A stretch of DNA of 64,000 nucleotides from positions 310,001 to 374,000 of the forward strand of contig CBDCVQ010000014.1 in assembly GCA_965223165.1 (NCBI GenBank), in the 5' to 3' direction. Position numbers and translations under genes: made by a program. Origin of the DNA: JABDMH01 sp965223165. Lineage in GTDB: Bacteria > Bacteroidota > Bacteroidia > Chitinophagales > Saprospiraceae. Positions 1 to 7,982 of this stretch are shown in pieces (positions within the stretch are counted from its first letter, which is position 1; each line of letters begins with the position of its first letter). The notes below the pieces were generated by a model. The model was not told the DNA's origin and did not search any database. It saw only the letters and a list, made by a program, of their open reading frames with translations.

Positions 1-1
1 T

Positions 2-565
2 GAGCCGGATTATATCTATGACATGTACGGTCCCGACTCGAGGATACCGGGCACCTACGCTTATAACTGCCTGTTGGCAAGGAAGTTGGCCGAGCAGGAT
101 GTTCGATTCATTCAACTTTATCACATGGGTTGGGATCACCATGGTGGGCTGCCGCGCGGCATGCGCAACCTGACCCGTCAGACCGACCAGCCATCTGCTG
201 CGCTGGTCCAGGATCTAAAGCAGCGAGGGTTGCTGGACGACACGCTCATCATCTGGGGCGGGGAATTTGGCCGGACCAGCTTTTCGCAAGGTCGCCTGAC
301 AAAGGACGACTATGGACGAGACCATCACCCGGGTTGCTTCACCATTTGGATGGCCGGAGGTGGTATCCGACCCGGCACCGTCTACGGAGAGACCGACGAA
401 TTCAGCTACAACGTGGCGGCCAATGGCGTGCATGTCCATGACCTGCATGCGACCATGCTACACTTGCTGGGGATCGACCATGAGCAGCTCACTTTTAAAT
501 ATCAGGGAAGGAGATTTCGGCTGACGGACGTACATGGCCATGTCGTTCAAGATCTGCTGGCCTAG
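2..565 (+). CDS. DUF1501 family secreted protein, C-terminal part
   Basis: The reading frame is open from base 2, so the gene begins outside the window; only about 187 residues are seen. The fragment has the hallmarks of the DUF1501 family (sulfatase/alkaline-phosphatase-like fold): WGGEFGRTSF, a DYGRDHHPG segment, TDEFSYNV, and the conserved tail HDLHATMLHLLGIDHEQL. It is clearly a paralogue of the complete DUF1501 protein at 17543-18982, whose tail reads HDLHATMLHLLGINHEHL. Family members are normally exported and paired with a DUF1549/DUF1553 protein; that partner would lie upstream of this window. The biochemical activity of the family is not established. It is convergent with the TetR gene, with 100 bases between the stops. 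Confidence 0.88.
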   Translation, partial: EPDYIYDMYGPDSRIPGTYAYNCLLARKLAEQDVRFIQLYHMGWDHHGGLPRGMRNLTRQTDQPSAALVQDLKQRGLLDDTLIIWGGEFGRTSFSQGRLTKDDYGRDHHPGCFTIWMAGGGIRPGTVYGETDEFSYNVAANGVHVHDLHATMLHLLGIDHEQLTFKYQGRRFRLTDVHGHVVQDLLA

Positions 566-665
566 GCAGAGACAAGGATCTTGGCAAGTGGAGATAACTA
601 TCCGACCGGCCGATGCCGGGATGCCACGCTATTCTCCCGACCGCCTCCCCTGTACTCAAGGCACC

Positions 666-1247
666 TCACGGTCCTTGGAGGCCGTGTATCAGGAAATGAT
701 AGATTTGACGCTCTAACTCCAGGGGATTGGTCTTTTTTGCCTTAGTCATCTGCTTGTTGAAGAGCCAACGAAGGGACGAAAGCACCAGATGTGTGGCCAG
801 ATCCAGATCCATGTGCCGTAAGGTGCCCGCCTCCATACCTGACTTTAGGATCGCCGTGACCTTGCGTTCGTATTGGCTACGCTCTCGGGTGAAGCGGCTA
901 AGCGAAGATCCTTTTAGATGCCGCCACTCGTTGACGAGCAAGGACAATTGGAGGGGTTGCTCGACCGACAAGCGTACGTTGAGTCGGACCAAGGCTCGGA
1001 TTTTTTCGTCGCTTGACAACTTGGCGGAGACGATGTCATCCATGCCCTCGTGAAACTGTCGAGAGATGTCAAAGAGGAATTTTTCTAACAGGGATTGCTT
1101 GGACTCTATGTAGTTGTAGAGATTGGCAACATCACAGTCCAACTCCGTGGCGATGTCGCGCATGGTGGTGGCTTTAAACCCCTTCTGATAGATCAGCTGC
1201 AGTGATCTGTCTAACACTTCCTGGTGCCTGCCTTGGTTTGTGGACAT
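666..1247 (-). CDS. TetR/AcrR family transcriptional regulator
   Basis: A protein of 193 residues from the chosen ATG at 1247 (MSTNQGRHQEVL). A longer in-frame start at 1310 would add a 21-residue arginine/proline-rich stretch unlike TetR N-termini. The N-terminal 60 residues hold a typical TetR helix-turn-helix: YQKGFKATTMRDIATEL followed by VANLYNYIESKQSLLEKFLF. The rest is helical and would form the ligand and dimer domain. It is divergent from the homogentisate dioxygenase gene with 126 bases between starts, which contain a perfect palindrome at 1356-1371. The arrangement suggests that it represses the downstream aromatic-catabolism operon, but the ligand is unknown. Confidence 0.88.
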   Translation of the reverse strand: MSTNQGRHQEVLDRSLQLIYQKGFKATTMRDIATELDCDVANLYNYIESKQSLLEKFLFDISRQFHEGMDDIVSAKLSSDEKIRALVRLNVRLSVEQPLQLSLLVNEWRHLKGSSLSRFTRERSQYERKVTAILKSGMEAGTLRHMDLDLATHLVLSSLRWLFNKQMTKAKKTNPLELERQIYHFLIHGLQGP

Positions 1248-1355
1248 GTATGATCGCAAATGGTCAATACTCCCGACGCCCCTCCCTGGGCAAGGAGGGC
1301 GCAACGGCAAGATAAATTAAATTTGACAAGCTTAACAACAAATGTTTAATTTTAC

Positions 1356-1371
1356 ATCAACAATTGTTGAT
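1356..1371. promoter_or_regulatory. 16-bp perfect palindrome, candidate TetR operator
   Basis: The sequence atcaacaattgttgat is a perfect 16-base inverted repeat ending two bases before the ATG of the homogentisate dioxygenase gene. It lies in the divergent gap shared with the TetR gene. Size and symmetry fit a TetR-family operator; binding is inferred. Its position over the ribosome-binding region is unusual, and the surrounding 60 bases are strongly AT-rich (ttaaatttgac, atgtttaatttt). Confidence 0.5.
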
Positions 1372-1373
1372 TT

Positions 1374-2543
1374 ATGCCAATTTATCACAAACTAGGAGAG
1401 CTCCCTCAAAAAAGGCACGTCCAATTTCGCAAACCATCAGGGGCACTATACCATGAGCAACTGTTTGGGACGATCGGATTTGATGGGATGTCCTCCCTAT
1501 TGTATCACGTACACCGACCTACCCAGGTGGCTGCCGTGGGAGCCCCCGAGGATGTAACGCCCAAGATTGCGGTGGACAGAAATCTAAAATCCCTCAAGCT
1601 CATTGGTTTTGATATCCCTCCCGAAGATGATTTTCTTCGGAGCCGCCGGCCATTATTGGTCAACGCTGACGTGGTTATTGGCGTAGCGGCGCCGCGGACT
1701 TCGCTGCGGACCTACTTTTATAAGAATGCCGATGCAGATGAACTGCTGTTTATACACCGCGGGAGTGGCAAGCTTCGGACCATGCTGGGCAGCATCTCCT
1801 TTGAAGTAGGGGACTATCTGATCATTCCTCGAGGCATGATCTATCAGATCGATTTTGAAGGGGCGGACAATCGGATCTTCTACCTCGAATCCTTCCATCC
1901 CATTTATACGCCCAAACGATATCGCAACTGGTTTGGTCAACTGCTCGAGCATAGTCCGTTTTGCGAAAGAGATTACAAACTGCCCGCCGATCTTGAGACC
2001 CATGACGCCAAGGGGGACTTCCAAATAAAAATTAGGAAGCAGGGAGTCCTTCATACGCTCAGCTATGCCACTCATCCGTTTGATGTCGTCGGTTGGGATG
2101 GATATAATTATCCCTACGGGTTCTCGATTCACAACTTTGAGCCGATCACCGGACGGGTGCATCAGCCACCACCGGTACATCAGACTTTTGAGACATCTGC
2201 CTTTGTGGTCTGCTCATTTTGCCCTCGGCTCTATGACTACCATCCGCAGGCCATTCCCGCTCCGTACAATCATTCCAATATTGATTCCGACGAAGTCCTT
2301 TATTATGTCGATGGAGATTTTATGAGTCGAAATAATATTGGACCTGGCTACCTCACGTTACATCCGGGTGGCATACCGCATGGTCCCCATCCCGGAGCTT
2401 ATGAACGTAGTATCGGCCAGAAAGGTACGGACGAACTTGCCGTGATGGTTGACACGTTCAAGCCATTGATGGTGACCGAAGACGCCATGTCCATTGATGA
2501 CGGCAATTACTACCAATCCTGGCTAGCACTGGCATCTTCCTAA
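1374..2543 (+). CDS. hmgA: Homogentisate 1,2-dioxygenase
   Basis: This enzyme opens the ring of homogentisate to maleylacetoacetate in tyrosine/phenylalanine catabolism, using Fe(II) in the cytoplasm. The N-terminus (PIYHKLGELPQKRHVQFRKP, then LYHEQLFGTIGFDG) and the cupin core are characteristic. Likely iron ligands are His300 and Glu307 in HSNIDSDEVLYYVDG and His336 in HPGGIPHGPHPG. At 389 residues it is shorter than the classical ~430-450-residue enzymes, matching the short bacterial branch. It starts the three-gene operon hmgA, fumarylacetoacetase, flavin reductase (gaps of 21 and 10 bases). A maleylacetoacetate isomerase gene is not seen in the window. Confidence 0.93.
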   Translation: MPIYHKLGELPQKRHVQFRKPSGALYHEQLFGTIGFDGMSSLLYHVHRPTQVAAVGAPEDVTPKIAVDRNLKSLKLIGFDIPPEDDFLRSRRPLLVNADVVIGVAAPRTSLRTYFYKNADADELLFIHRGSGKLRTMLGSISFEVGDYLIIPRGMIYQIDFEGADNRIFYLESFHPIYTPKRYRNWFGQLLEHSPFCERDYKLPADLETHDAKGDFQIKIRKQGVLHTLSYATHPFDVVGWDGYNYPYGFSIHNFEPITGRVHQPPPVHQTFETSAFVVCSFCPRLYDYHPQAIPAPYNHSNIDSDEVLYYVDGDFMSRNNIGPGYLTLHPGGIPHGPHPGAYERSIGQKGTDELAVMVDTFKPLMVTEDAMSIDDGNYYQSWLALASS

Positions 2544-2564
2544 CTTTAGGCAAAATACATCCGT

Positions 2565-3800
2565 ATGCAATCTTGGAAATCGATCGAACCCAACAGTGAC
2601 TTCGGCCTGCACAATCTACCCTTTGGAATTTTTTCGACCTCCCGGCGGGGAGCCCGCATTGGCGTGGCTATTGGAAATGAGATTATCGATCTGGCAGCAT
2701 TACATGGCATTGGCCTATTGGATGACCTCGAAATCGATCGCTCCGTTTTTGCCAGCGATACTCTGAACGATTTTATCCGCTTGGGCAAGTCTACGACCAA
2801 TGCGGTCCGTGATTTAATCCGGGATCAGTTGATCTCCGATGATTCGCCGTTGAGGGAGCATCCCAGCCTGTTCGTCCAGCGCGCCAATGCCACGATGCAC
2901 TTGCCGGTACAAATTGGAGATTATACGGATTTCTACTCCAGCCTGGAGCATGCCACGAATCTGGGTAAGATGTTCCGGGACCCGGAGAATGCATTGCTGC
3001 CCAACTGGCGGCATTTACCCGTCGGCTATCATGGGCGGTCTTCCTCCATTGTCGTCAGCGGTACGCCCATCAGACGACCGATGGGTCAAATCAAGCCCGC
3101 AGAGGGTCCACCCCGCTATGGTCCCACGGCACGCCTTGATTTTGAGTTGGAGATGGCTTTTGTGATCGGCCGGGACAGCACCCAGGGTGAGCCCATCCGC
3201 ACCGCCGAAGCGGAGGAATTCATATTTGGGCTGGTGCTGTTTAATGATTGGTCGGCCCGGGATATTCAGAAATGGGAGTATGTGCCTTTGGGCCCTTTTC
3301 TGGGCAAAAACTTTGCTTCTTCCATCTCCCCCTGGATCGTGCCGCTGGAAGCACTTGCTCCTTTTAAGGTGATGGGCCCCGAGCAGCATCCACCGGTCTT
3401 ACCATACCTGCAGACGGAAAAGGCATCCAATTACGATATCGCACTGGAGGTGATATTACAGACATCGGCTGGAGAAGAGAACGTGATCAGCCAGTCCAAT
3501 TATCAATACATGTACTGGAATATGTCTCAGCAGTTGGCCCATCACACGGTCAATGGCTGCAATGTACGCGTGGGAGACCTGATGGCTTCCGGCACGATAT
3601 CCGGGCGCGACAGCGCGTCCTATGGCTCTATGCTGGAGATTACCTCGGGAGGCTCGCGACCCTTACATTTGGCCGATGCATCGACCCGCAGTTTTCTGGA
3701 GGACGGTGATACCGTGATCATGCGCGGATACGCCGGCCAGGGGGAGCAAAGGGTGGGCTTCGGCGAGGTGTCAGGTCAGATTTTGCCGGCAAAAGACTAA
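2565..3800 (+). CDS. fahA: Fumarylacetoacetase
   Basis: The enzyme hydrolyses fumarylacetoacetate to fumarate and acetoacetate, the last step of tyrosine degradation. Its 411 residues match the family. The N-terminal SH3-like part (SDFGLHNLPFGIFS) is followed by the FAH catalytic fold with the active-site block DYTDFYSSLEHATNLGKMFR, the metal-binding LDFELEMAF, and FNDWSARDIQKWEYVPLGPF with LGKNFASS. These are nearly identical to the mammalian enzyme motifs that bind Ca/Mg and hold the catalytic His. It begins 21 bases after the hmgA stop. Confidence 0.95.
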   Translation: MQSWKSIEPNSDFGLHNLPFGIFSTSRRGARIGVAIGNEIIDLAALHGIGLLDDLEIDRSVFASDTLNDFIRLGKSTTNAVRDLIRDQLISDDSPLREHPSLFVQRANATMHLPVQIGDYTDFYSSLEHATNLGKMFRDPENALLPNWRHLPVGYHGRSSSIVVSGTPIRRPMGQIKPAEGPPRYGPTARLDFELEMAFVIGRDSTQGEPIRTAEAEEFIFGLVLFNDWSARDIQKWEYVPLGPFLGKNFASSISPWIVPLEALAPFKVMGPEQHPPVLPYLQTEKASNYDIALEVILQTSAGEENVISQSNYQYMYWNMSQQLAHHTVNGCNVRVGDLMASGTISGRDSASYGSMLEITSGGSRPLHLADASTRSFLEDGDTVIMRGYAGQGEQRVGFGEVSGQILPAKD

Positions 3801-3810
3801 GTTAGGATCT

Positions 3811-4692
3811 ATGAATGATGTCGCGACTTTTCTCATGGCCGATGTGCCGCCCACTGAGCGTTACGCGCTGATGTTAGCCGCGGTGGCTCCGAGGCCCATC
3901 GCGCTGGTCAGCTCGATCGATCGGGCCGGAAATATCAATCTCAGCCCGTTCAGTTTTTTTAATGCCTTTAGCACCCATCCTCCCATCCTGGTATTCTCGC
4001 CCGGTCGAAGGGGCAGAGACAATACCGAAAAAGACACGCACCGCAATGTGCGAGAGGTTCCGGAAGTAGTCATCAACATGGTCAACTATGCTATGGCAGA
4101 GCAAATGTCCCTCTCCAGCAACGAATATGATCCCGGAGAGAATGAGTTTATTCGAGCGGGATTCACCATGGTATCCTCTACCGATGTGCAGCCTCCCCGG
4201 GTGGGTGAGTCTCCGGTTGCCTTCGAGTGTGTGGTCAAGCAAGTGATCGCCTTGGGTCATGAAGGGGGCGCGGGTAACTTGGTCATATGTCAAGTTTCTC
4301 GGATGCATGTCCAAACCGCCTATCTGGGCACAGATGGCCGATCGGTAGACACGACCAAGCTAGACCTGATCGGACGCATGGGTGGCAATTGGTACAACCG
4401 GGCTGGTGCCGATGCCCTGTTTGAAATTGTCAAACCCTCCCGAGATCTGGCAATTGGGGTGGGAGCACTGCCGGAGCATGCTCAGCAGAGTGAGATCCTC
4501 ACCGGCAATGATCTGGGGAGATTGGGTGCGCTAAAGCAACTGCCTCCCCAAGAGATGGTGACACAGTGGCAACAGCAATGGGAGGAGGATGGTGCGCCAT
4601 CAAATCAAGCCTTACATCACCAGGCCAGAGAGATCCTCCATGCCGGCGAGGTTGAACGGGCACTGGCGTTATTGATGGCCGCGGGTCATTGA
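3811..4692 (+). CDS. Flavin reductase-like, FMN-binding split-barrel protein
   Basis: A protein of 293 residues. Residues ~18-190 have the flavin reductase-like domain (VAPRPIALVSSIDRAGNINL, SPFSFFNAFSTHPPILVFSP, VINMVNYAMAEQM). The last ~100 residues (AIGVGALPEHAQQSEILTGN onward) form a helical tail that I do not recognise. Related proteins often sit beside hmgA and fumarylacetoacetase in Bacteroidota, but their exact role is unsettled; an FMN-dependent reduction or a companion redox step is an inference. It follows fumarylacetoacetase by 10 bases in the same operon. Confidence 0.82.
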   Translation: MNDVATFLMADVPPTERYALMLAAVAPRPIALVSSIDRAGNINLSPFSFFNAFSTHPPILVFSPGRRGRDNTEKDTHRNVREVPEVVINMVNYAMAEQMSLSSNEYDPGENEFIRAGFTMVSSTDVQPPRVGESPVAFECVVKQVIALGHEGGAGNLVICQVSRMHVQTAYLGTDGRSVDTTKLDLIGRMGGNWYNRAGADALFEIVKPSRDLAIGVGALPEHAQQSEILTGNDLGRLGALKQLPPQEMVTQWQQQWEEDGAPSNQALHHQAREILHAGEVERALALLMAAGH

Positions 4693-4719
4693 TCGGTCTC
4701 TTGCCTTATCAAGTACGCA

Positions 4720-5400
4720 TTAGCTCGCATGGTCTCGTGTTTTTCCTCCTGATCGGGCTTGCGCTGCGGTCCGCTCCTTGCGCCGTAAGATGGGCCGCAC
4801 GGCCAGCCAGATGACTGGCGGCAAGCCGATGCTCAATAGGAGTGCTACGGTGGGATGGTCAGACCCGGAATGACCGATCAACGCGTAAACGAAACCCATG
4901 GGCAGCGCGCTACAGAGCAATGCGATGTGAAAGCGGAGGACCGGCATCCGATTAAGCCCCGCCATACAGGAAATCACCTCCGGAAACACCGGGAGCCAAC
5001 GGGATAGTACCACGATCCAGCCACCCGCTTGGCCGAAGATCCGTCGTCCTCGCGCATAGTCTTTGGGGCCTAGCAGTCGTTGCGCATATTTGTCGCCGGC
5101 CAATCGGCACAACCAGTAGGCGACCACGCCTGAGGCAAAAGACCCGCCCGCCCCCAGCAGGCCCCCTATCCACGGACCATAGAGATAACCCAAGGCCGCC
5201 ATGACTACGGTCGCCGGAATCGGTAGCGCCAGATCCAGTAAGAGCAGCGCCATACCGGCTAACCAGGCCCACTGATGGTAGCTCTTGAGCCAAGCAATCG
5301 AACCCTCTTGACTGAAGAAGCTCATCATCGGGTCACCCCATATGAAGAAGGGAACCAGTACAGCTGCCGCCAGCAAAAGAAATATCAGAAGTAATCGCAT
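4720..5400 (-). CDS. DedA/VTT-domain membrane protein
   Basis: This 226-residue integral membrane protein has about five hydrophobic segments, starting with an N-terminal one (RLLLIFLLLAAAVLVPFFIW). The VTT/SNARE-associated signature is visible: LPIPATVVMAALGYLYGPW, GGLLGAGGSFASGVVAYWLC, then GGWIVVLSRWLPVFPEVISC followed by FHIALLCSALPMGFVYALIG. DedA/TVP38-type proteins are linked to lipid scrambling and membrane homeostasis. The C-terminus is basic (RPILRRKERTAAQARSGGK), as expected for a cytoplasmic tail. It is convergent with the flavin-reductase gene (27 bases between the ends) and divergent from the next gene. Confidence 0.85.
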   Translation of the reverse strand: MRLLLIFLLLAAAVLVPFFIWGDPMMSFFSQEGSIAWLKSYHQWAWLAGMALLLLDLALPIPATVVMAALGYLYGPWIGGLLGAGGSFASGVVAYWLCRLAGDKYAQRLLGPKDYARGRRIFGQAGGWIVVLSRWLPVFPEVISCMAGLNRMPVLRFHIALLCSALPMGFVYALIGHSGSDHPTVALLLSIGLPPVIWLAVRPILRRKERTAAQARSGGKTRDHAS

Positions 5401-5485
5401 GCCCGATCTTCGTCTTCTCCTTCAAAAGTAGTATTCCTCCTCAAGCAAAAAACGGTACATTATCTGCCAACCAAAAAAGCAGTCT

Positions 5486-5926
5486 ATGCCCAAACCGAAG
5501 CCCACCCAGATTGATCCCGCCGATGTACCGGCGATGGCACGCCAGCTGGTGCAACAGGTACGGTTTCCCATGCTGGCCACCAGTGACAGTGACCAAGCCC
5601 GGGTACGGCCCGTCTCCCCCCTCCGCACCGACGGTTTCGTAGTCCACGTGGGCAATCTCCGATCCTATCACAAAACTGTCGAGATTGCCCAAAACCCCAA
5701 GGTCGAACTGTGTTATATGGACCCCGAGCACAACCAGGTCCGGATCACCGGCATCGCCACGCATGAGACCGATCGGGCACTCCTGGAGGACATCTGGGCC
5801 TCCAATCGACTGCTCCAGCACTATCTAGGCTCCCTGGACAATCCTGAGCTGATCGTCTACCGGATCGACCCGGTCAGGGTGCGGTACATGCAGGAATGGG
5901 CATTGGCGTATTTTGAAGTGCAGTGA
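5486..5926 (+). CDS. Pyridoxamine 5'-phosphate oxidase-fold protein
   Basis: A protein of 146 residues with the PNPOx-like split barrel: PMLATSDSDQARVRPVSPLR (flavin-pocket strand pair), FVVHVGNLRSYHKTVEIAQN, and VELCYMDPEHNQVRITGIAT. It resembles the general stress / F420- or FMN-binding branch rather than true PdxH, because the PdxH C-terminal block is absent. The substrate is unknown. It is divergent from the DedA gene. The tandem repeat array starts inside its last few bases (the 'cagtga' stop region). Confidence 0.8.
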   Translation: MPKPKPTQIDPADVPAMARQLVQQVRFPMLATSDSDQARVRPVSPLRTDGFVVHVGNLRSYHKTVEIAQNPKVELCYMDPEHNQVRITGIATHETDRALLEDIWASNRLLQHYLGSLDNPELIVYRIDPVRVRYMQEWALAYFEVQ

Positions 5927-6570
5927 CTCGAGTGCCTAAAGTTCCGAGTGAGCTAGAGTTTTTTGAGCAGTGACTAGAGTGCCTAAAGTTCAGAGTGAGC
6001 TAGAGTTTTTTTGAGCAGTGACTAGAGTGCCTAAAGTTCAGAGTGGCTAGAGTTCTTTGCAGTGACTGGAGTGCCTAAAGTTCAGAGTGAGCTAGAGTTT
6101 TTCTTGCAGTGACTGGAGTGCCTAGAGTTCCGAGTGAGCTAGAGTTTTTCTTGCAGTTACTCGAGTGCCTAGAGTTCCGAGTGAGCTAGAGTTTTTTTTG
6201 CAGTGACTCGAGTGCCTAAAGTTCAGAGTGAGCTAGAGTTTTTTTGCAGTGACTCGAGTGCCTAAAGTTCAGAGTGAGGTAGAGTTTTTTTGAGCAGTGA
6301 CTCGAGTGCCTAAAGTTCCGAGTGAGCTAGAGTTTTTCTTGCAGTGACTCGAGTGCCTAAAGTTCAGAGTGAGCTAGAGTTTTTTTTGCAGTTACTCGAG
6401 TGCCTAAAGTTCAGAGTGAGCTAGAGTTTTTTTTGCAGTTACTCGAGTGCCTAAAGTTCAGAGTGAGCTAGAGTTTTTTTGAGCAGTGACTAGAGTGCCT
6501 AAAGTTCCGAGTGAGCTAGAGTTTTTCTTGCAGTGACTCGAGTGCCTAAAGTTCAGAGTGAACTAGCGTG
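5921..6570. repeat. Tandem array, 14 copies of a 46-48 bp unit
   Basis: Thirteen full units and one partial unit follow each other directly. Each runs cag-t(g/t)act(c/a/g)gagtgcct(a/g)(a/g)agttc(a/c)gagtg(agc)tagagt and then a run of 5-8 T ending in g, gag or cttg. Units differ by a few substitutions and by T-tract length (44-48 bases), so no reading frame stays open. The first unit overlaps the stop codon of the PNPOx-fold gene. The last decays after 'gagtgaactagcgtg'. There are no unique spacers between units. Related words (gtgagctTgagttctgagtg, gactagagtg) recur at 51793-51860. Confidence 0.93.
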
Positions 6571-6710
6571 TTGGACGAGCTCGCTACCTTGAATTTCCTC
6601 GGCCGGTCGCCGGTGCGCCGATCAAACGATCCCAAGGGAAGAGCCCGAGGCAATACGCCCTTTGGCATACCGTTTTGGGGATAGATTCTCAATCATCCAA
6701 AACCTTCACC
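6571..6710. other. Intergenic stretch, no gene
   Basis: About 140 bases between the tandem array and the next small reading frame. It is GC-rich (gagctcgctacc, ggccggtcgccggtgcgccg) and holds no convincing start, hairpin or coding region. I see nothing further in it. Confidence 0.5.
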
Positions 6711-6989
6711 ATGAGCATTGCAATATTTACCTCCCTTCTATTTCTATTCGCCCACCGGATGTACGGCCAATCGCCGGACCGGTTTAGCTTTTGCATTGGA
6801 CCCGTCACCACCACGCAGCTTGGGACATCTCAGTCTCGTTCTCATCGGTCTTTGTTAGCGTCCTTATTTGGTGTGTATTATGAGATGCCAGTATCCTCGG
6901 GTCGGGCTTTATACGAAAACTACCGAGATTTATTAAATCGCCATCCCAGTTTGAATTCTAGAAGAGTTCTGGTATCGGAACCAAAATAA
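6711..6989 (+). pseudogene. Possible truncated outer-membrane beta-barrel gene
   Basis: A 92-residue frame from the ATG at 6711. It begins with a good signal peptide (MSIAIFTSLLFLFAHRMYGQ), followed by DRFSFCIGPVTTTQLGTSQS and LLASLFGVYYEMPVSS. This layout (QxPxR, a GP turn, then a glycine/aromatic strand and YYxxxxS) resembles the start of the complete barrel protein at 7983-8630. The similarity stops after ~50 mature residues, and the frame ends in a hydrophilic tail that runs 32 bases into the convergent gene at 6958. I read it as the 5' remnant of a barrel gene, but a genuine small secreted protein cannot be excluded. Confidence 0.35.
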
Positions 6990-7371
6990 AACATTCTACC
7001 GAGAGCACCCGAAATGGTGATACGCTATCAAACAAATATCTCAAACCCGCCGATGCCTGTATCATATCGGATTCAAACTCACGCCCGATCAAAGCTCCAA
7101 TATAGGGAGTCAGTCTGCTAGCTCCCTTTCTTGTATTGAAATGAAAATTCCCTCCCAAGGCATAGTATATTTCCTCAAAGTCAGTCACGCCAATATTTCC
7201 ACTCAGGGAGAATTGGGGATGCACAAAAAAGTCAGTGCCAACAAAATAGATTCCCGATTCCGCCGATAGAAACAAAGATGTCCCGACTCCAACATCAAGT
7301 ATTCTTTGGCTGTAGGAGCTCGAAGTAGTCAGGAGAAGGAAAAATATAATGAGGTGCGCCCTTATTTTCAT
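6958..7371 (-). CDS. Small outer-membrane beta-barrel-like protein
   Basis: A protein of 137 residues from the ATG at 7371, chosen because it gives a clean signal peptide (MKIRAHLIIFFLLLTTSSSYS, then Q). An upstream ATG at 7401 would add ten residues. The mature part alternates hydrophobic and polar residues, as in outer-membrane strands: VGTSLFLSAESGIYFVGTDF, FSLSGNIGVTDF, YYALGGNFHFNTR, YIGALIGREF, ASAGLRYLF. Function is unknown. Its AT-rich base composition differs from most neighbours. A MITE-like element begins 48 bases upstream of the start. Confidence 0.55.
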   Translation of the reverse strand: MKIRAHLIIFFLLLTTSSSYSQRILDVGVGTSLFLSAESGIYFVGTDFFVHPQFSLSGNIGVTDFEEIYYALGGNFHFNTRKGASRLTPYIGALIGREFESDMIQASAGLRYLFDSVSPFRVLSVECFILVPIPELF

Positions 7372-7419
7372 GATCAATGATTTGGGTATGTAGCTGTCCA
7401 TATATTGGGGAAACTAAGA

Positions 7420-7650
7420 CTAGTAGAGCTTCGCATTAAATCTTGTAGCTAATTCTAATGTCTTTGGTCCGCATACTTCGTTGCAAAGCCTCGCCATAGC
7501 TACGGCTATGCCTAGCCACCCACCCGCTTTCGCGGTTCCCTCACTTCTCGCATTGTCATGCTCGACTCTACGACATCGTTCGGTCATGCCTCGTCTGCGA
7601 ACAAAATCCTATTAGAATTATTCAACATATCTAATGCGAAACTCTACTAG
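7420..7650. mobile_element. MITE-like repeat element, copy 1
   Basis: A 231-base non-coding element bounded by imperfect terminal inverted repeats. The left end is ctagtagagcttcgcatta and the right end, read on the other strand, is ctagtagagtttcgcatta (18 of 19 match). The similarity continues inward to about 40 bases (taattctaat on both sides). A second copy of the whole element lies at 24132-24355, with the shared interior gctaattctaatgtctttgg, cgttgcaaagcctcgccata and cacccgctttcgcggttccc. No transposase is encoded and no target duplication is obvious. It could be a MITE or a long REP-type repeat. Confidence 0.7.
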
Positions 7651-7982
7651 GATACTGCCTTTCCTTGTTGTTCCCATGCTATATCTAATAAGAATACTCA
7701 AAATATTAGTTATTACATTGCTAATAAAGTTCCAATATTTTGTCATTGACAGGCTGAGTCAAGGGACCCAATGCTCCTGCTGATAAGGAGTAGAAAGGAA
7801 AGATGTGGGAACACGGTTGATCAGTACCCGAATCAGTACCCACCCTCGCGACCGTATAGTCTAGAACCAGGTCAACCTCGCTGGTGCAAACATGCTCCGG
7901 GCCAGGACTGATAATCCCATACAATAGCAAGATTGACTCGGCGTTTTTATTGGAAAGATTTTACACCATCTAAAACCACCTT
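7651..7982. other. AT-rich intergenic stretch without an assignable gene
   Basis: About 330 bases. The first 90 are very AT-rich (tctaataagaatactcaaaa, tattagttattacattgcta). The remainder contains a 69-codon frame on the minus strand (7721-7930) with no signal peptide, no recognisable domain and a stop immediately upstream. I do not annotate that frame as a gene; it may be a remnant. Promoter sequence for the barrel gene at 7983 is expected here but I see no clear consensus. Confidence 0.4.

Noticed and set aside
5921..6570. Possible CRISPR array
   Set aside because: The units follow each other directly with only T-tract differences and no unique spacers, and no cas genes are nearby.
7721..7930. 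69-codon minus-strand frame
   Set aside because: No signal, domain or ribosome-binding context, and a stop immediately upstream; kept only as a remark on the gap.
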